Below are positions 7,535 to 15,167 of a DNA stretch of 64,000 nucleotides, in pieces. Source of the stretch: VRUE01 sp963699215 (GTDB taxonomy: Bacteria > Actinomycetota > Thermoleophilia > Solirubrobacterales > 70-9); the NCBI GenBank assembly GCA_963699215.1, contig OY969422.1, forward strand, positions 1-64,000. Reading direction: 5' to 3'. The notes under the pieces were generated by a model. It was not told the DNA's origin. It saw only the letters and a program-made list of their open reading frames with translations, and did no database searches. Position numbers and translations under genes: made by a program. The stretch's first letter is position 1, and the number at the start of each line of letters is the position of its first letter.

Positions 7535-8506
7535 TCAGGATATGACGGCCTCCAGCGTCTCGCCCAGCCGGGCGGGGCCGAAGAAGACGTCCGGCGCGCC
7601 GTCGACGCGTTCGCCGTCGCGGAATAGCCCCGAGTCGAGCAAGGCGTAGCCACTGGCTGAATCGACCAGGCTCACCCAGGCGCGCGCATCGATCGGCTCG
7701 CCGTCGAGGAGCAGCAGGTAGAGCCCGTCGTCCTCGCTCGACGCCTGGAAGTAGAGGACCACCTGGTGCCAGGCGCCCTCGGCAACAGGGGCCAGGAACC
7801 GCTCCCCGTCCACCGCATCGCCGCTCGCCCAGAGCCCGCGCTGGGTGCCGCTGCCGTCGTCCCAGAGCTGCAGACCAAAGCTGTGGCTATCGCCTGCCTC
7901 ATCCCCGAGCTGGACGATCAGATTGTCCTCTCCCGGCGGCAGATACACGCTCGGCTGGATGTAGAAGGAGAACGAGTAGGCGTACTCGTCGCCCGCCCGA
8001 ACCAGGACCGGTCCGGAAACCACACCGCCGACCGGGCCCGGTCCTCCCGCAGTGACCGGTCCCGGATGACCGGTGCCGGGCGCGGGACGGGCGGGGATCG
8101 CGGCGACCGGCGCCGGCGAGGACGGCGGCGCCGGATTGGAGACCGGCGTGGCTGCAGGCGCCGGCGTTGCCTGCGGCTCCGGCGGGAGCGGGACCGTTGG
8201 CGGCTGGGGCGAGCCCTCGGCCGGAGGGCCCGCAGCCGGCGCCACCGCGCGGGCCGGAGCGATGCCTGGCCGCCAGTGAGACGCGCCGGCGCCCGTCGCG
8301 ACCTCGTCGGCGACGAAGCTCGGCTTCCCGGCCGCGGGCCGGGCGGTCGCGACGGCGAGCCGCGGGCTCGGCGAGACCGCCACCGCGTCGCCCAGCGCGG
8401 CCCCCAAATCCGGTGCGACGCTCACCTGCGGGCCGACCGAGTCCTTCGCCCATGGCTGCAGGCTGACCAGCGCGGCGACTCCGAGCGCGGCGAGCAGGGC
8501 GATCAA
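7535..8506 (-). CDS. Exported, partly degenerate polysaccharide-lyase-like paralogue
   Basis: 323 residues from a TTG start; no other usable start lies between it and an upstream in-frame stop. An N-terminal membrane/signal segment (IALLAALGVAALVSL) leads into about 130 residues of Ala/Pro-rich linker and then a lyase-like domain. The domain lacks its first about 55 residues: the ...GWNTAGVG... and RSELILGG blocks of its neighbour are missing, and homology begins at VRAGDEYAYSFSFYIQPSVY. Other conserved positions have drifted (GLWASGDAVDGERFLAPVAEGAWHQVV). It is probably a noncatalytic or decaying paralogue, or a binding module. The next gene starts 4 nt after its stop. Confidence 0.75.
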   Translation of the reverse strand: MIALLAALGVAALVSLQPWAKDSVGPQVSVAPDLGAALGDAVAVSPSPRLAVATARPAAGKPSFVADEVATGAGASHWRPGIAPARAVAPAAGPPAEGSPQPPTVPLPPEPQATPAPAATPVSNPAPPSSPAPVAAIPARPAPGTGHPGPVTAGGPGPVGGVVSGPVLVRAGDEYAYSFSFYIQPSVYLPPGEDNLIVQLGDEAGDSHSFGLQLWDDGSGTQRGLWASGDAVDGERFLAPVAEGAWHQVVLYFQASSEDDGLYLLLLDGEPIDARAWVSLVDSASGYALLDSGLFRDGERVDGAPDVFFGPARLGETLEAVIS

Positions 8507-8584
8507 CGAGAGGATCGCCAGCCCCGGGAACCCATTCCCCGCCGCTACGGAACGCGAAGCGATCTGTCCACGATACCGCTAGAT

Positions 8585-8593
8585 CAAACGTCC
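8585..8593 (-). promoter_or_regulatory. CAAACGTCC motif upstream of a lyase-like gene
   Basis: The 9-mer CAAACGTCC (read on the plus strand) lies just beyond the fbiC stop and 78 nt upstream of the lyase-like gene that starts at 8506. The same 9-mer occurs 47-52 nt upstream of the two other lyase-like genes near 26.5 and 27.6 kb. Here its orientation relative to the gene is reversed. Possible shared operator or promoter element; no factor can be named. Confidence 0.3.
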
Positions 8594-8595
8594 AG

Positions 8596-10887
8596 CTAGT
8601 AGGTCTCGACGACCTCGTAGAGAGTCGTGCGCTGGGCGGGGACGCGGCCGGCCGCCCGCGCCGCCTCGATCAGCTGCTCGGGCTCCAACCGAACCCCGTG
8701 CTGAGAGCCAGCCATGCGGGAGATGTTCTCCTCCATCAGCGTGCCGCCGAGGTCGTTGACACCCCAGCGCAGCGCCTCGGTCGCGGCCTCGAGCCCCATC
8801 TTCACCCAGCTCGCCTGGAGGTTCGGGATCGTCCGGCCGAGGGCCAGGCGGAAGGCCGCCGTGTGCTTGAGGTTCTCGCTGGCCGAGATCTCCTCGATGC
8901 CATGGGTGCGGCCGAGCATCGTGTTGAAGGGGATGAAGCTGAGCGGCACGAACTCGGTGATGCCGCCGGTGCGCTCCTGCAGCGCCCGCACGACTCGCAT
9001 GTGGCGCGCCAGCTCGCGCGGCTCCTCGATGTGGCCGAACATCACGGTCGAGGTCGAGCGCAGCCCGGCGTGGTGGGAGGCTTCGACGATCTCCACCCAG
9101 CGCTCGACCGGCAGCTTGTTCGGCGAGATCCGCTGGCGGACGCCGTCGTCGAGCACCTCCGCCGCGGTGCCCGGGGTCGAGCCGAGCCCGCACTCGAGCA
9201 GGTACTCGAAGACCTCCTCGGGCTGCTTGCCCGAGCGCTCGCACATGTAGTGGACCTCCATCGGCGAGTAGGCGTGCAGGTGCAGCTGCGGCGCCACCTC
9301 CCTCGCAAGCCGCAGCCACTTGCCGTACTCCTCCAGGGTCAGGTCCGGGTGGATGCCGCCCTGCATGCAGATCTCGGTGGCGCCGAACTCGACCGCTTCG
9401 CGGATCCGCGCGGCGAAGTCCTCCTCGGAGACCTCGTAGGCGTCGGGCGAGCGACGGCCCTGGCCGAAGCCGCAGAAGGCGCAGCCGACGACGCAGATGT
9501 TGGTGAAGTTGATGTTGCGGTTGACCACAAACGTCACCCGATCCCCCGCCAGCTCGGCGCGAAGCTCGTCGGCGGCGCTCCGCATCTCCTCTATGACCTC
9601 CGGCCGCGTCTCGGCGAACAAGGCGGTCAGCTCGTCCTCGCTCAACTCGACCCCGTCGCGGCCTTTTGCGATCGCCTTTTCGGCAAGGCCGGAGTCGATC
9701 TGCTCTTCATTGCGCCGCCCGGAACCCCGTCGCGGAATGAAGCTCCAGTACTTGAGCTTGATCACGTCCAGGACCCCCTGCTCCATCCACTCGGAGTCCA
9801 TGTACTGCGGGTACACGCAAAGCCTCTCGGTCAACGCGTAGCCCTTCGGAGCCAACCCCTTGCGCACCTCGTGCGGGCTGGGAAACGCGTGCTCCGGCGA
9901 GATGTGATCCCCGTTCGCAGAAAGCCCACCTAAGTCGGTCGCCCCCGCCTCGACCAGTTCAGCCCAGGAGTCCGACAAGTTCGGCGGCACCTGAATCCCG
10001 ACGTCAGGCATCAGCCGCCTGCACTCCCGGATCAACCGCTTGATGTCCCCGACCGACACGGGCGACGCCCAGTCCGGTAGGGAGGGCGGGGGTGCCCCTC
10101 CGCGCAGCGGCGTCCCGTTTTTCGCCCCACCGGCGCCGTCGGACGGCTGACCAGGACCCCCGGCGAAAAACCCAGCAAGCGGAGGGTCGTCCCCGCCCTC
10201 CCCCCACCGCTGGCGCGACGCAGCATCGGCGATCTCAGCCACCTCCTGCCCGTAGTACCGAGGATGCGGGACGAAGTTCTGCAGGATCACCTCTTGAAGG
10301 TGGCCGTACTCGCGGTGTAGCTCGGCGAGAGCTTCCAGCGAGGCGATCTGCTCTTCATCGGTCTCGCCGATCCCGACGAGGATGCCGCTGGTAAAGGGGA
10401 TCCTCAGCGCGCCGGCCGCCTCGATCGTCGCCAGGCGCTGAGCCGGGTGCTTGGTCGGCGAGCCTGCGTGGACGGTGTCCATCAGGCGCTCGGAGACCGA
10501 CTCGAGCATTAGGCCCTGCGAGGCGGTGACCTCTCTAAGACGAGCCAGGTCATCGGAGCTGAGCACGCCGATGTTCGTGTGCGGCAGGATGCCGCGCTCA
10601 AGGGCACGCTCGCAGGCCCAGACGACGTAGGAGGTGAAGTCGTCGTGGCCCCACTCGGCGAGGCGGGCGGCTACCTCGGGGTTGACCTCGGGCCGCTCGC
10701 CGGTGAGGACGAGCAGCTCCTTCGCGTTGCGCCGCTCGGCCTCGTCGAGCCGCGCCTCGACCTCCTCGGGAGAGTAGATATGCGCCCTGTGCGTCGCGAA
10801 GGCGCAGTACTTGCAGTAGCACTGGCAGGTGCGGGAGAGGGAGAGCGTGTAGTTCCGCGAGAAGGTGACCCGGCGCACGGAGCCCAA
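8596..10887 (-). CDS. fbiC: FO synthase, fused CofG-CofH (FbiC)
   Basis: 763 residues with two radical-SAM halves. The CofG half has CX3CX2C at C21, C25, C28; the CofH half has C465, C469, C472 (CVVGCAFCGF). FbiC makes the deazaflavin FO from 5-amino-6-ribitylaminouracil and tyrosine, the first committed F420 step. Residues about 229-270 (Gly/Pro-rich, from GEGGDDPP to PPPSL) are unlike the family and correspond exactly to a palindromic DNA insertion at 10080-10203; without it the flanks RQRW... and PDWASPVSV join as in normal CofG. The other F420 genes lie 3 kb away on the plus strand. The frame is intact through the insertion, so the protein is probably functional with a surface loop. Confidence 0.95.
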   Translation of the reverse strand: MGSVRRVTFSRNYTLSLSRTCQCYCKYCAFATHRAHIYSPEEVEARLDEAERRNAKELLVLTGERPEVNPEVAARLAEWGHDDFTSYVVWACERALERGILPHTNIGVLSSDDLARLREVTASQGLMLESVSERLMDTVHAGSPTKHPAQRLATIEAAGALRIPFTSGILVGIGETDEEQIASLEALAELHREYGHLQEVILQNFVPHPRYYGQEVAEIADAASRQRWGEGGDDPPLAGFFAGGPGQPSDGAGGAKNGTPLRGGAPPPSLPDWASPVSVGDIKRLIRECRRLMPDVGIQVPPNLSDSWAELVEAGATDLGGLSANGDHISPEHAFPSPHEVRKGLAPKGYALTERLCVYPQYMDSEWMEQGVLDVIKLKYWSFIPRRGSGRRNEEQIDSGLAEKAIAKGRDGVELSEDELTALFAETRPEVIEEMRSAADELRAELAGDRVTFVVNRNINFTNICVVGCAFCGFGQGRRSPDAYEVSEEDFAARIREAVEFGATEICMQGGIHPDLTLEEYGKWLRLAREVAPQLHLHAYSPMEVHYMCERSGKQPEEVFEYLLECGLGSTPGTAAEVLDDGVRQRISPNKLPVERWVEIVEASHHAGLRSTSTVMFGHIEEPRELARHMRVVRALQERTGGITEFVPLSFIPFNTMLGRTHGIEEISASENLKHTAAFRLALGRTIPNLQASWVKMGLEAATEALRWGVNDLGGTLMEENISRMAGSQHGVRLEPEQLIEAARAAGRVPAQRTTLYEVVETY
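10080..10203. repeat. Palindromic element inserted in frame in fbiC
   Basis: About 124 bp. The outer arms are GGGAGGGCGGGG... (10080-10103) and its near reverse complement (10180-10203), matching at 21 of 24 positions. A second block, GTTTTTCGCC (10117-10126), pairs perfectly with GGCGAAAAAC (10162-10171). The centre, GCCGTCGGACGGC, is itself a hairpin. The element encodes about 41 Gly/Pro-rich residues without stops, inside the CofG half of fbiC. The structure recalls palindromic mobile elements that insert inside genes, such as RPE- or MITE-like repeats. Confidence 0.75.
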
Positions 10888-10905
10888 GCTACTGCAAGCA
10901 TGCCG

Positions 10906-10930
10906 CCGCCGGGCCGTAGCGGCCCGGCGG
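10906..10930. terminator. GC-rich hairpin downstream of the aquaporin gene
   Basis: CCGCCGGGCCG (10906-10916) and CGGCCCGGCGG (10920-10930) form a perfect 11-bp stem with a 3-nt loop, 23 nt past the aquaporin stop and just upstream of fbiC. Likely a transcription terminator separating the two minus-strand genes. On the minus strand no U-tract follows, as is common in high-GC actinobacteria. Confidence 0.6.
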
Positions 10931-10953
10931 TTTGCTGCGGTCGGCCGGCGCGC

Positions 10954-11715
10954 CTAGGCGGGCGAGCCGGGCTTGGCCGTCGCCGCCGCGGCCCTGACCG
11001 GCTCGGGGGGCTCGGTCGGAGCCGGTCCACCCCGCTCCAGCACGAGCTTGAAGACGACCGCCGCCAGCAGCGAGCCGACGATCGGGCCAAGCAGGTACGG
11101 CCAGACGCCGCCCCACTCGTTGCCGACCAGAGCCGGGCCGAACCAGCGGGCCGGGTTGAAGGAGCCGCCGGTCAGCGGACCGCCGACCATGACGATGAAG
11201 CCCAGCGTCGTGCCGATCGCCAGCGGCGCCCACTCCTTGAAGCTCTTCTTCGAGAAGACAGCGGCGAGGATCACGAGGACGAGGCAGAAGGTACCGACCG
11301 CCTCGACGATCGCGCCCTGGAAGTTGCCGCCGAGCAGGGCGCTGACTTCGGGCGCGGCGTAGTGCGTGGCGCGACCCTCGTCGAGCAGCAGGCCCTTGGC
11401 GAGCAGCGCGCCGAGCACGCCGCCGGAGAGCTGGGCGAGCATGTAGATCACCGCGTCGACCGGGGCGATCCGTTTGATCGCGGCGGCCGCCAGGGTCACG
11501 GCGGGGTTGAAGTGGCCGCCGCTGACCACGCCGAACATGACAATCAGCCCGAACAGCAGGAAGGCGTGGACGAGGCCGACGACGGCGAAGTCCGAACCGA
11601 ACTGAGCCTGATTGCCGGTGGCCACGAACAGCACAACCACGCTGACGATGAAGAACACCAGCAAGAAAGTGCCGATCAGCTCGGCGAGATATGCCGCAAG
11701 TCCTCGTTGCTGCAC
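10954..11715 (-). CDS. MIP-family aquaporin / glycerol facilitator
   Basis: 253 residues, six predicted membrane helices and the two half-helix NPA motifs: SGGHFNPAVT (NPA 70-72) and TGGSFNPAR (NPA 187-189), with the selectivity-filter arginine at 190. Compared with AqpZ, the position of the filter histidine (in ...LIHLI...) appears to be Val (GFIVMVGG), which could widen the pore toward small solutes. It ends with a 25-residue Pro/Ala/Lys tail. The ATG start has upstream GGAGG (AGAGGAGGCG). It is a single gene facing away from the substrate-binding lipoprotein. Confidence 0.9.
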   Translation of the reverse strand: MQQRGLAAYLAELIGTFLLVFFIVSVVVLFVATGNQAQFGSDFAVVGLVHAFLLFGLIVMFGVVSGGHFNPAVTLAAAAIKRIAPVDAVIYMLAQLSGGVLGALLAKGLLLDEGRATHYAAPEVSALLGGNFQGAIVEAVGTFCLVLVILAAVFSKKSFKEWAPLAIGTTLGFIVMVGGPLTGGSFNPARWFGPALVGNEWGGVWPYLLGPIVGSLLAAVVFKLVLERGGPAPTEPPEPVRAAAATAKPGSPA

Positions 11716-11804
11716 TGGTTAACGCCTCCTCTAGTTCCCATCCCTAACTCGGTTTCGGGGCGGCAGTGTATCCGGAATGGGGATTGAATAGTTTTCCCTG
11801 TTGA

Positions 11805-12764
11805 ATGAGACGAGCTGCCGCGCTGCTGGCGGCCGTCTTCCTGCTCGCCGGCGCGGCCGGCTGCGGCGAGGACGGCGCTGAACCGGGCGCGCCGCAAGGC
11901 GTGACGCTCGTGCTCGATTTCGTGCCCAACGCCGTCCACTCCGGCATCTACGCGGCACAGCGCCAGGGGTACTACGGCGAGCGCGGGCTGGACCTGACGA
12001 TCCGCCAGCCGGGGGAATCGACGGACGCACCGAAGCTGCTCGCGGCCGGGCGCGCCGAGTTCGCGATCCTCGACATCCACGACCTCGGCATCGCCCGCGA
12101 GCGCGGGCTGGACGTGGTCGGGGCGATGCCGATAGTGCAGCGCCCGCTGGCAGCGGTGATCGCCCGCGGCAGGGACGCCGTGCGGCGCCCGCGCGATCTC
12201 GAAGGCCGCACGGTCGGCGTCACCGGACTGCCCTCCGACGACGCCGTGGTCGACTCCGAGGTGAGCGCCGACGGCGGCGATCCCGCCAACGTCGACCGGG
12301 TAACGATCGGCTTCAGCGCCGTCTCCTCGCTCGCCGCCGGCAAGGTCGACGCCGCGACCGGCTTCTGGAACGCGGAGGGTGTGGCGCTGCGCCGCCGCGG
12401 CATCCCGATCCGGGTCTTCAAGGTCGACCGCTACGGCGCCCCGCCCTATCCGGAGCTGGTCCTGACCGCCTCGCGCCGCACGATCGAGCGCGAGCCGCAA
12501 CTGGTCGACTCGGTGGTCGCCGCGACCGCCCGCGGCTACGAGCTCGCCTTCGAGCGCCCCGCGCTCGCCCTGGACGACCTGCTCGCAGCGGTACCGAGCC
12601 TCGACCGGGGCGATCAGGCGGCGCAGTTGCGCGAGCTGCGACCGGATCTCCACCCGGCGCCGTTCGACCGGACGGTGCTGCGCCAATGGGCGGCCTGGGA
12701 TCTGGAGCACGGACTGCTCGAGCGGCCGCTGGACGTCGAGGAGGCCTTTCGGCTGAACCCATAG
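11805..12764 (+). CDS. ABC-transporter substrate-binding lipoprotein, NMT1/THI5-like
   Basis: 319 residues. A lipoprotein signal peptide ends in LLAGAAGC (Cys20). The body follows the NMT1/THI5 (ThiY/SsuA-like) pattern: LVLDFVPNAVHSGIYAAQRQGYYGERGLDLTI, then GRAEFAILDIHDL and EGRTVGVTG. Such proteins bind thiamine-pyrimidine precursors, nitrate/sulfonates or similar small ligands outside the membrane. No permease or ATPase gene is adjacent, so the ligand and partner transporter are unknown. The gene is divergent from the aquaporin gene, with 89 nt between starts. Confidence 0.85.
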   Translation: MRRAAALLAAVFLLAGAAGCGEDGAEPGAPQGVTLVLDFVPNAVHSGIYAAQRQGYYGERGLDLTIRQPGESTDAPKLLAAGRAEFAILDIHDLGIARERGLDVVGAMPIVQRPLAAVIARGRDAVRRPRDLEGRTVGVTGLPSDDAVVDSEVSADGGDPANVDRVTIGFSAVSSLAAGKVDAATGFWNAEGVALRRRGIPIRVFKVDRYGAPPYPELVLTASRRTIEREPQLVDSVVAATARGYELAFERPALALDDLLAAVPSLDRGDQAAQLRELRPDLHPAPFDRTVLRQWAAWDLEHGLLERPLDVEEAFRLNP

Positions 12765-12805
12765 CGGGGCGAGGAGCCGGGCGCCCGCCCAGATACGCTT
12801 CGCCC

Positions 12806-13168
12806 GTGAGCTTGGCCGACGACTTCGAGCAGGTAATCGACTCGCTGCCGCCCGACTGGACGGATCTGGAGCTGGACCTGCGGATCGACGACGAGAGCCA
12901 GTACGTGGATACCGCGGTGGCGCTGAGCCAGGTCAACGCTCAGCCTTACTCGGAGGCGGACTGGCACTGGCGCCTGCTGATCGCCCACAGCTTCGGGCAC
13001 GCCGCCGCGGCCAGCACCGTCGCAGGGGTCCTGCAGAAGCTGGACGCCGACGGCGTCACCGGCGAGATGCAGGTGCGCGAGGTGCGCGAGGGCCGGGCCG
13101 AGGTCGTGCAGATGTGGGGCCGCCCGGAGAGCGTCCGCGAAGAGTTCCGCCAGCGCCGCTCGCTGTAG
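12806..13168 (+). CDS. Conserved hypothetical protein, acidic, 120 aa
   Basis: Not recognised. 120 residues, acidic N-terminal half (DDFEQVIDSLPPDWTDLELDLRIDDE) and an Arg/Glu-rich C-terminus; no signal peptide or membrane segment. GTG at 12806 was chosen because the residues before it are Arg/Gly/Pro-rich, out-of-gene-like sequence. Its TAG stop overlaps the GTG of the next small gene by one base, so the two are translationally coupled and may act together. Confidence 0.7.
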   Translation: MSLADDFEQVIDSLPPDWTDLELDLRIDDESQYVDTAVALSQVNAQPYSEADWHWRLLIAHSFGHAAAASTVAGVLQKLDADGVTGEMQVREVREGRAEVVQMWGRPESVREEFRQRRSL

Positions 13169-13485
13169 TGGCCCGCGTCCTCGCCATCGTCCCCGACCTG
13201 ATGCTGGCGAGCCGGGTTCAGGAGAGCCTGCGGTCCGCCGGCCACGACGTCTCGGTCGTCGCGAGCATGCCGGCCGCCGTCGAGGCCGATGTGCTCGTCT
13301 GCGACCTCGACGCCGTGGCGGCCGGCGAGGTCGCGCAAGCGAGCGTCCCGACCCTCGGCTTCTACTCGCACGTGGAAGTCGAGACCAGGCGAGAGGCCGA
13401 GGCGGCCGGCCTCGATCTCGCGGTCCCCCGCTCCCGCATGGCTCGCGAGCTCCCCCAGCTCGTCGAGCGGCTGCTCACTCGCTAG
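13168..13485 (+). CDS. Small response-regulator receiver-like protein
   Basis: 105 residues with the alternating beta-alpha pattern of a CheY-like receiver: VARVLAIVPDLMLASRVQESLRSAGHDVSVV, then ADVLVCDLDAV, whose first Asp sits where the phosphoacceptor is expected. The conserved Thr/Ser and Lys positions later in the fold are not obvious, so it may be an unphosphorylated pseudo-receiver. It is coupled to the 120-aa protein upstream (TAGTG overlap) and overlaps the convergent DtxR gene by 11 bp at the 3' end. Confidence 0.6.
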   Translation: MARVLAIVPDLMLASRVQESLRSAGHDVSVVASMPAAVEADVLVCDLDAVAAGEVAQASVPTLGFYSHVEVETRREAEAAGLDLAVPRSRMARELPQLVERLLTR

Positions 13486-13939
13486 GCGGGCGCAGGTCCG
13501 GCCCGGGAATCGGCGTCCCATGCGGGTCGTGGCTCGGGTCGCCGAGCTTCGCCGCGATCAGCTCCTCCAACTCCTCGGAGATGTGGTGCTCGAGCACCTC
13601 GGCCTCGGCGTGGACCATGTCGTCCGGCATCCCCAGCGCCTCGGAGAGGTAGGCCTCGATCAAGCGGTGGTGGCGGATCACCTCCAGCGCGACCTTCTGC
13701 CCCGCCTCGGTCAGCGTCACCCCCTTGTAGGGGACGAGCTCGACCAGGCCCATCTCGTCGAGCCGTTTCAGCATCGCGGTCGCGGTGCCCGGCGCGACGC
13801 CAAGCCGCTCCGCGACCTCGCCGTTCAGAACCGGGCCCGAGCGGTCGAGGGAGAGCGCGTAGATCGCCTTCGCGTAGTCCTCGATCGCCTCGGTGTTCGG
13901 CGTCCGCTTCCGCCCTCCGGTGCCGCCGCGAGAGACCAT
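13475..13939 (-). CDS. DtxR/MntR-family metal-dependent transcriptional regulator
   Basis: 154 residues. An N-terminal winged helix (EDYAKAIYALSLD...VLNGEVAERLGVAPGTATAMLKRLDEMGLVEL) is followed by the metal-binding/dimerisation helices (HHRLIEAYLSEALGMP...HAEAEVLEHHISEELEELI). The short C-terminus has no SH3-like domain, as in the MntR/short DtxR type. Such proteins bind Fe2+ or Mn2+ and repress metal-uptake genes. It is the third gene of the multicopper oxidase - ZIP transporter - regulator operon, starting 1 nt after the ZIP stop. The tandem repeat upstream of the operon is a candidate operator. Confidence 0.92.
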   Translation of the reverse strand: MVSRGGTGGRKRTPNTEAIEDYAKAIYALSLDRSGPVLNGEVAERLGVAPGTATAMLKRLDEMGLVELVPYKGVTLTEAGQKVALEVIRHHRLIEAYLSEALGMPDDMVHAEAEVLEHHISEELEELIAAKLGDPSHDPHGTPIPGPDLRPPSE

Positions 13940-13940
13940 C

Positions 13941-15167
13941 TCAGACGGAGACCAGGAGGCCGGTGAGGTAGAGCGCCGCGATGCCGGCGATCATGCCGGC
14001 GACCGAGACGGGGTGCAGGAGCCGTCCGTCCCCGTCGCGCATCGAGGGCGCGATCTGCACGATCACGCGGGCGATCGCGCCGACGCCGACGCCGAAGAGC
14101 AGCGCCGCGAGGCTGGGGTCGAAGGCGGCGGCGCCGATCCAGGCGCCGAGGATCGCGGGCGCGCCGGCGATCAGGCCGAACCCGGCGAGGCGCCCCAGGC
14201 TGGGCCGTGCGGCAGACCCCCCGCTGCGCAGCGGCGCGACGATCGCCAGGCCCTCGGTCGTGTTGTGGATCGCGAAGCCGACCACCAGGAAGGCGCCGAG
14301 AGCGAGGGCGCCGGTGGCGTAGGCGGAGCCGATCGCCAGCCCCTCGCCGAGGTTGTGCAGGCCGATCCCGATCGCAACCAGCAGCGCCAGGTAGAGCCCC
14401 CCGCGGGCCGCGTCCGGGCCGCCCTCGGCGGCGGCGCTGCGGCGGCTCAGGTGTGCGTCGACAGCCGCCAGCAGCAGGTAGGCGATCAGCGCCCCGGCGT
14501 AGACCAGGGCCGAGCCGCCGAACGCGCTCGGCGCCTCAGCGGCGATCTCCAGCCCCTCCAGCGCAGCGTCGATCGCGAGGAAGGCGAGCAGGCCGACGGT
14601 GAAGGCGATCATCGCCGCGATCCAGCCATCGCCGATCCGGCGCACGAAGGGCAGCCAGAGCATCCCGAGGCTGACCGGGATCACGCCGACGTAGATCCCG
14701 AGCAGCGCCATCAGCCCGTAGAAGCCGAGGTCGGCCTCGGGCGTCTCGGTCGCGACCGGGATCTCGGCGTCGATCGTCCCCCCCGAGGCGGTGAGGACGA
14801 AGATCTCGTAGGCCTCGCCTTCGATCCAGGGGTAGGAGACCGTCAGCGTGGTCGAGCCGAGCCTGCCGATCTCACGACCGTCGCTCGCCGCGAAGGGCGC
14901 GAACGCGTCGTTGACCGCGACCTGCGCGACTTCGACCGGGTCGGGACCGTCGTTGCGCAGGGTCAGCTCGATCTCGCCCGGGCGCAGCACCGTGCTCTCG
15001 ACCGAGACCTCCTCCACCGGAGGCCCGCTGCGTTCGCCCAGGCCGGGGCCGCCGAGCAGGGCGAAGGTGGCGATCGCCGCCGCGATTAGGGCGAGCGGCA
15101 GCAGCCCCAGCACCCACGACGGCAGGCCGCCGCCGGTCGCCCGCTCCGCCCGCGTTGCGGCCTCCAT
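13941..15167 (-). CDS. ZIP-family metal permease with extra N-terminal extracytoplasmic domain
   Basis: 408 residues. Residues 1-40 hold one membrane helix, and about 40-150 form a soluble beta-rich domain (LRPGEIELTLRNDGPDPVEVAQ) not found in standard ZIPs. The remainder is an eight-helix ZIP core with the signature metal-site helices GIGLHNLGEGLAIG and VGFAIHNTTEGLAIV. ZIP proteins import divalent metals such as Zn, Fe or Mn. The fused periplasmic/extracellular-type domain may receive metal from the adjacent secreted multicopper oxidase. The start overlaps the oxidase stop (TGATG), and DtxR follows immediately. Confidence 0.9.
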   Translation of the reverse strand: MEAATRAERATGGGLPSWVLGLLPLALIAAAIATFALLGGPGLGERSGPPVEEVSVESTVLRPGEIELTLRNDGPDPVEVAQVAVNDAFAPFAASDGREIGRLGSTTLTVSYPWIEGEAYEIFVLTASGGTIDAEIPVATETPEADLGFYGLMALLGIYVGVIPVSLGMLWLPFVRRIGDGWIAAMIAFTVGLLAFLAIDAALEGLEIAAEAPSAFGGSALVYAGALIAYLLLAAVDAHLSRRSAAAEGGPDAARGGLYLALLVAIGIGLHNLGEGLAIGSAYATGALALGAFLVVGFAIHNTTEGLAIVAPLRSGGSAARPSLGRLAGFGLIAGAPAILGAWIGAAAFDPSLAALLFGVGVGAIARVIVQIAPSMRDGDGRLLHPVSVAGMIAGIAALYLTGLLVSV

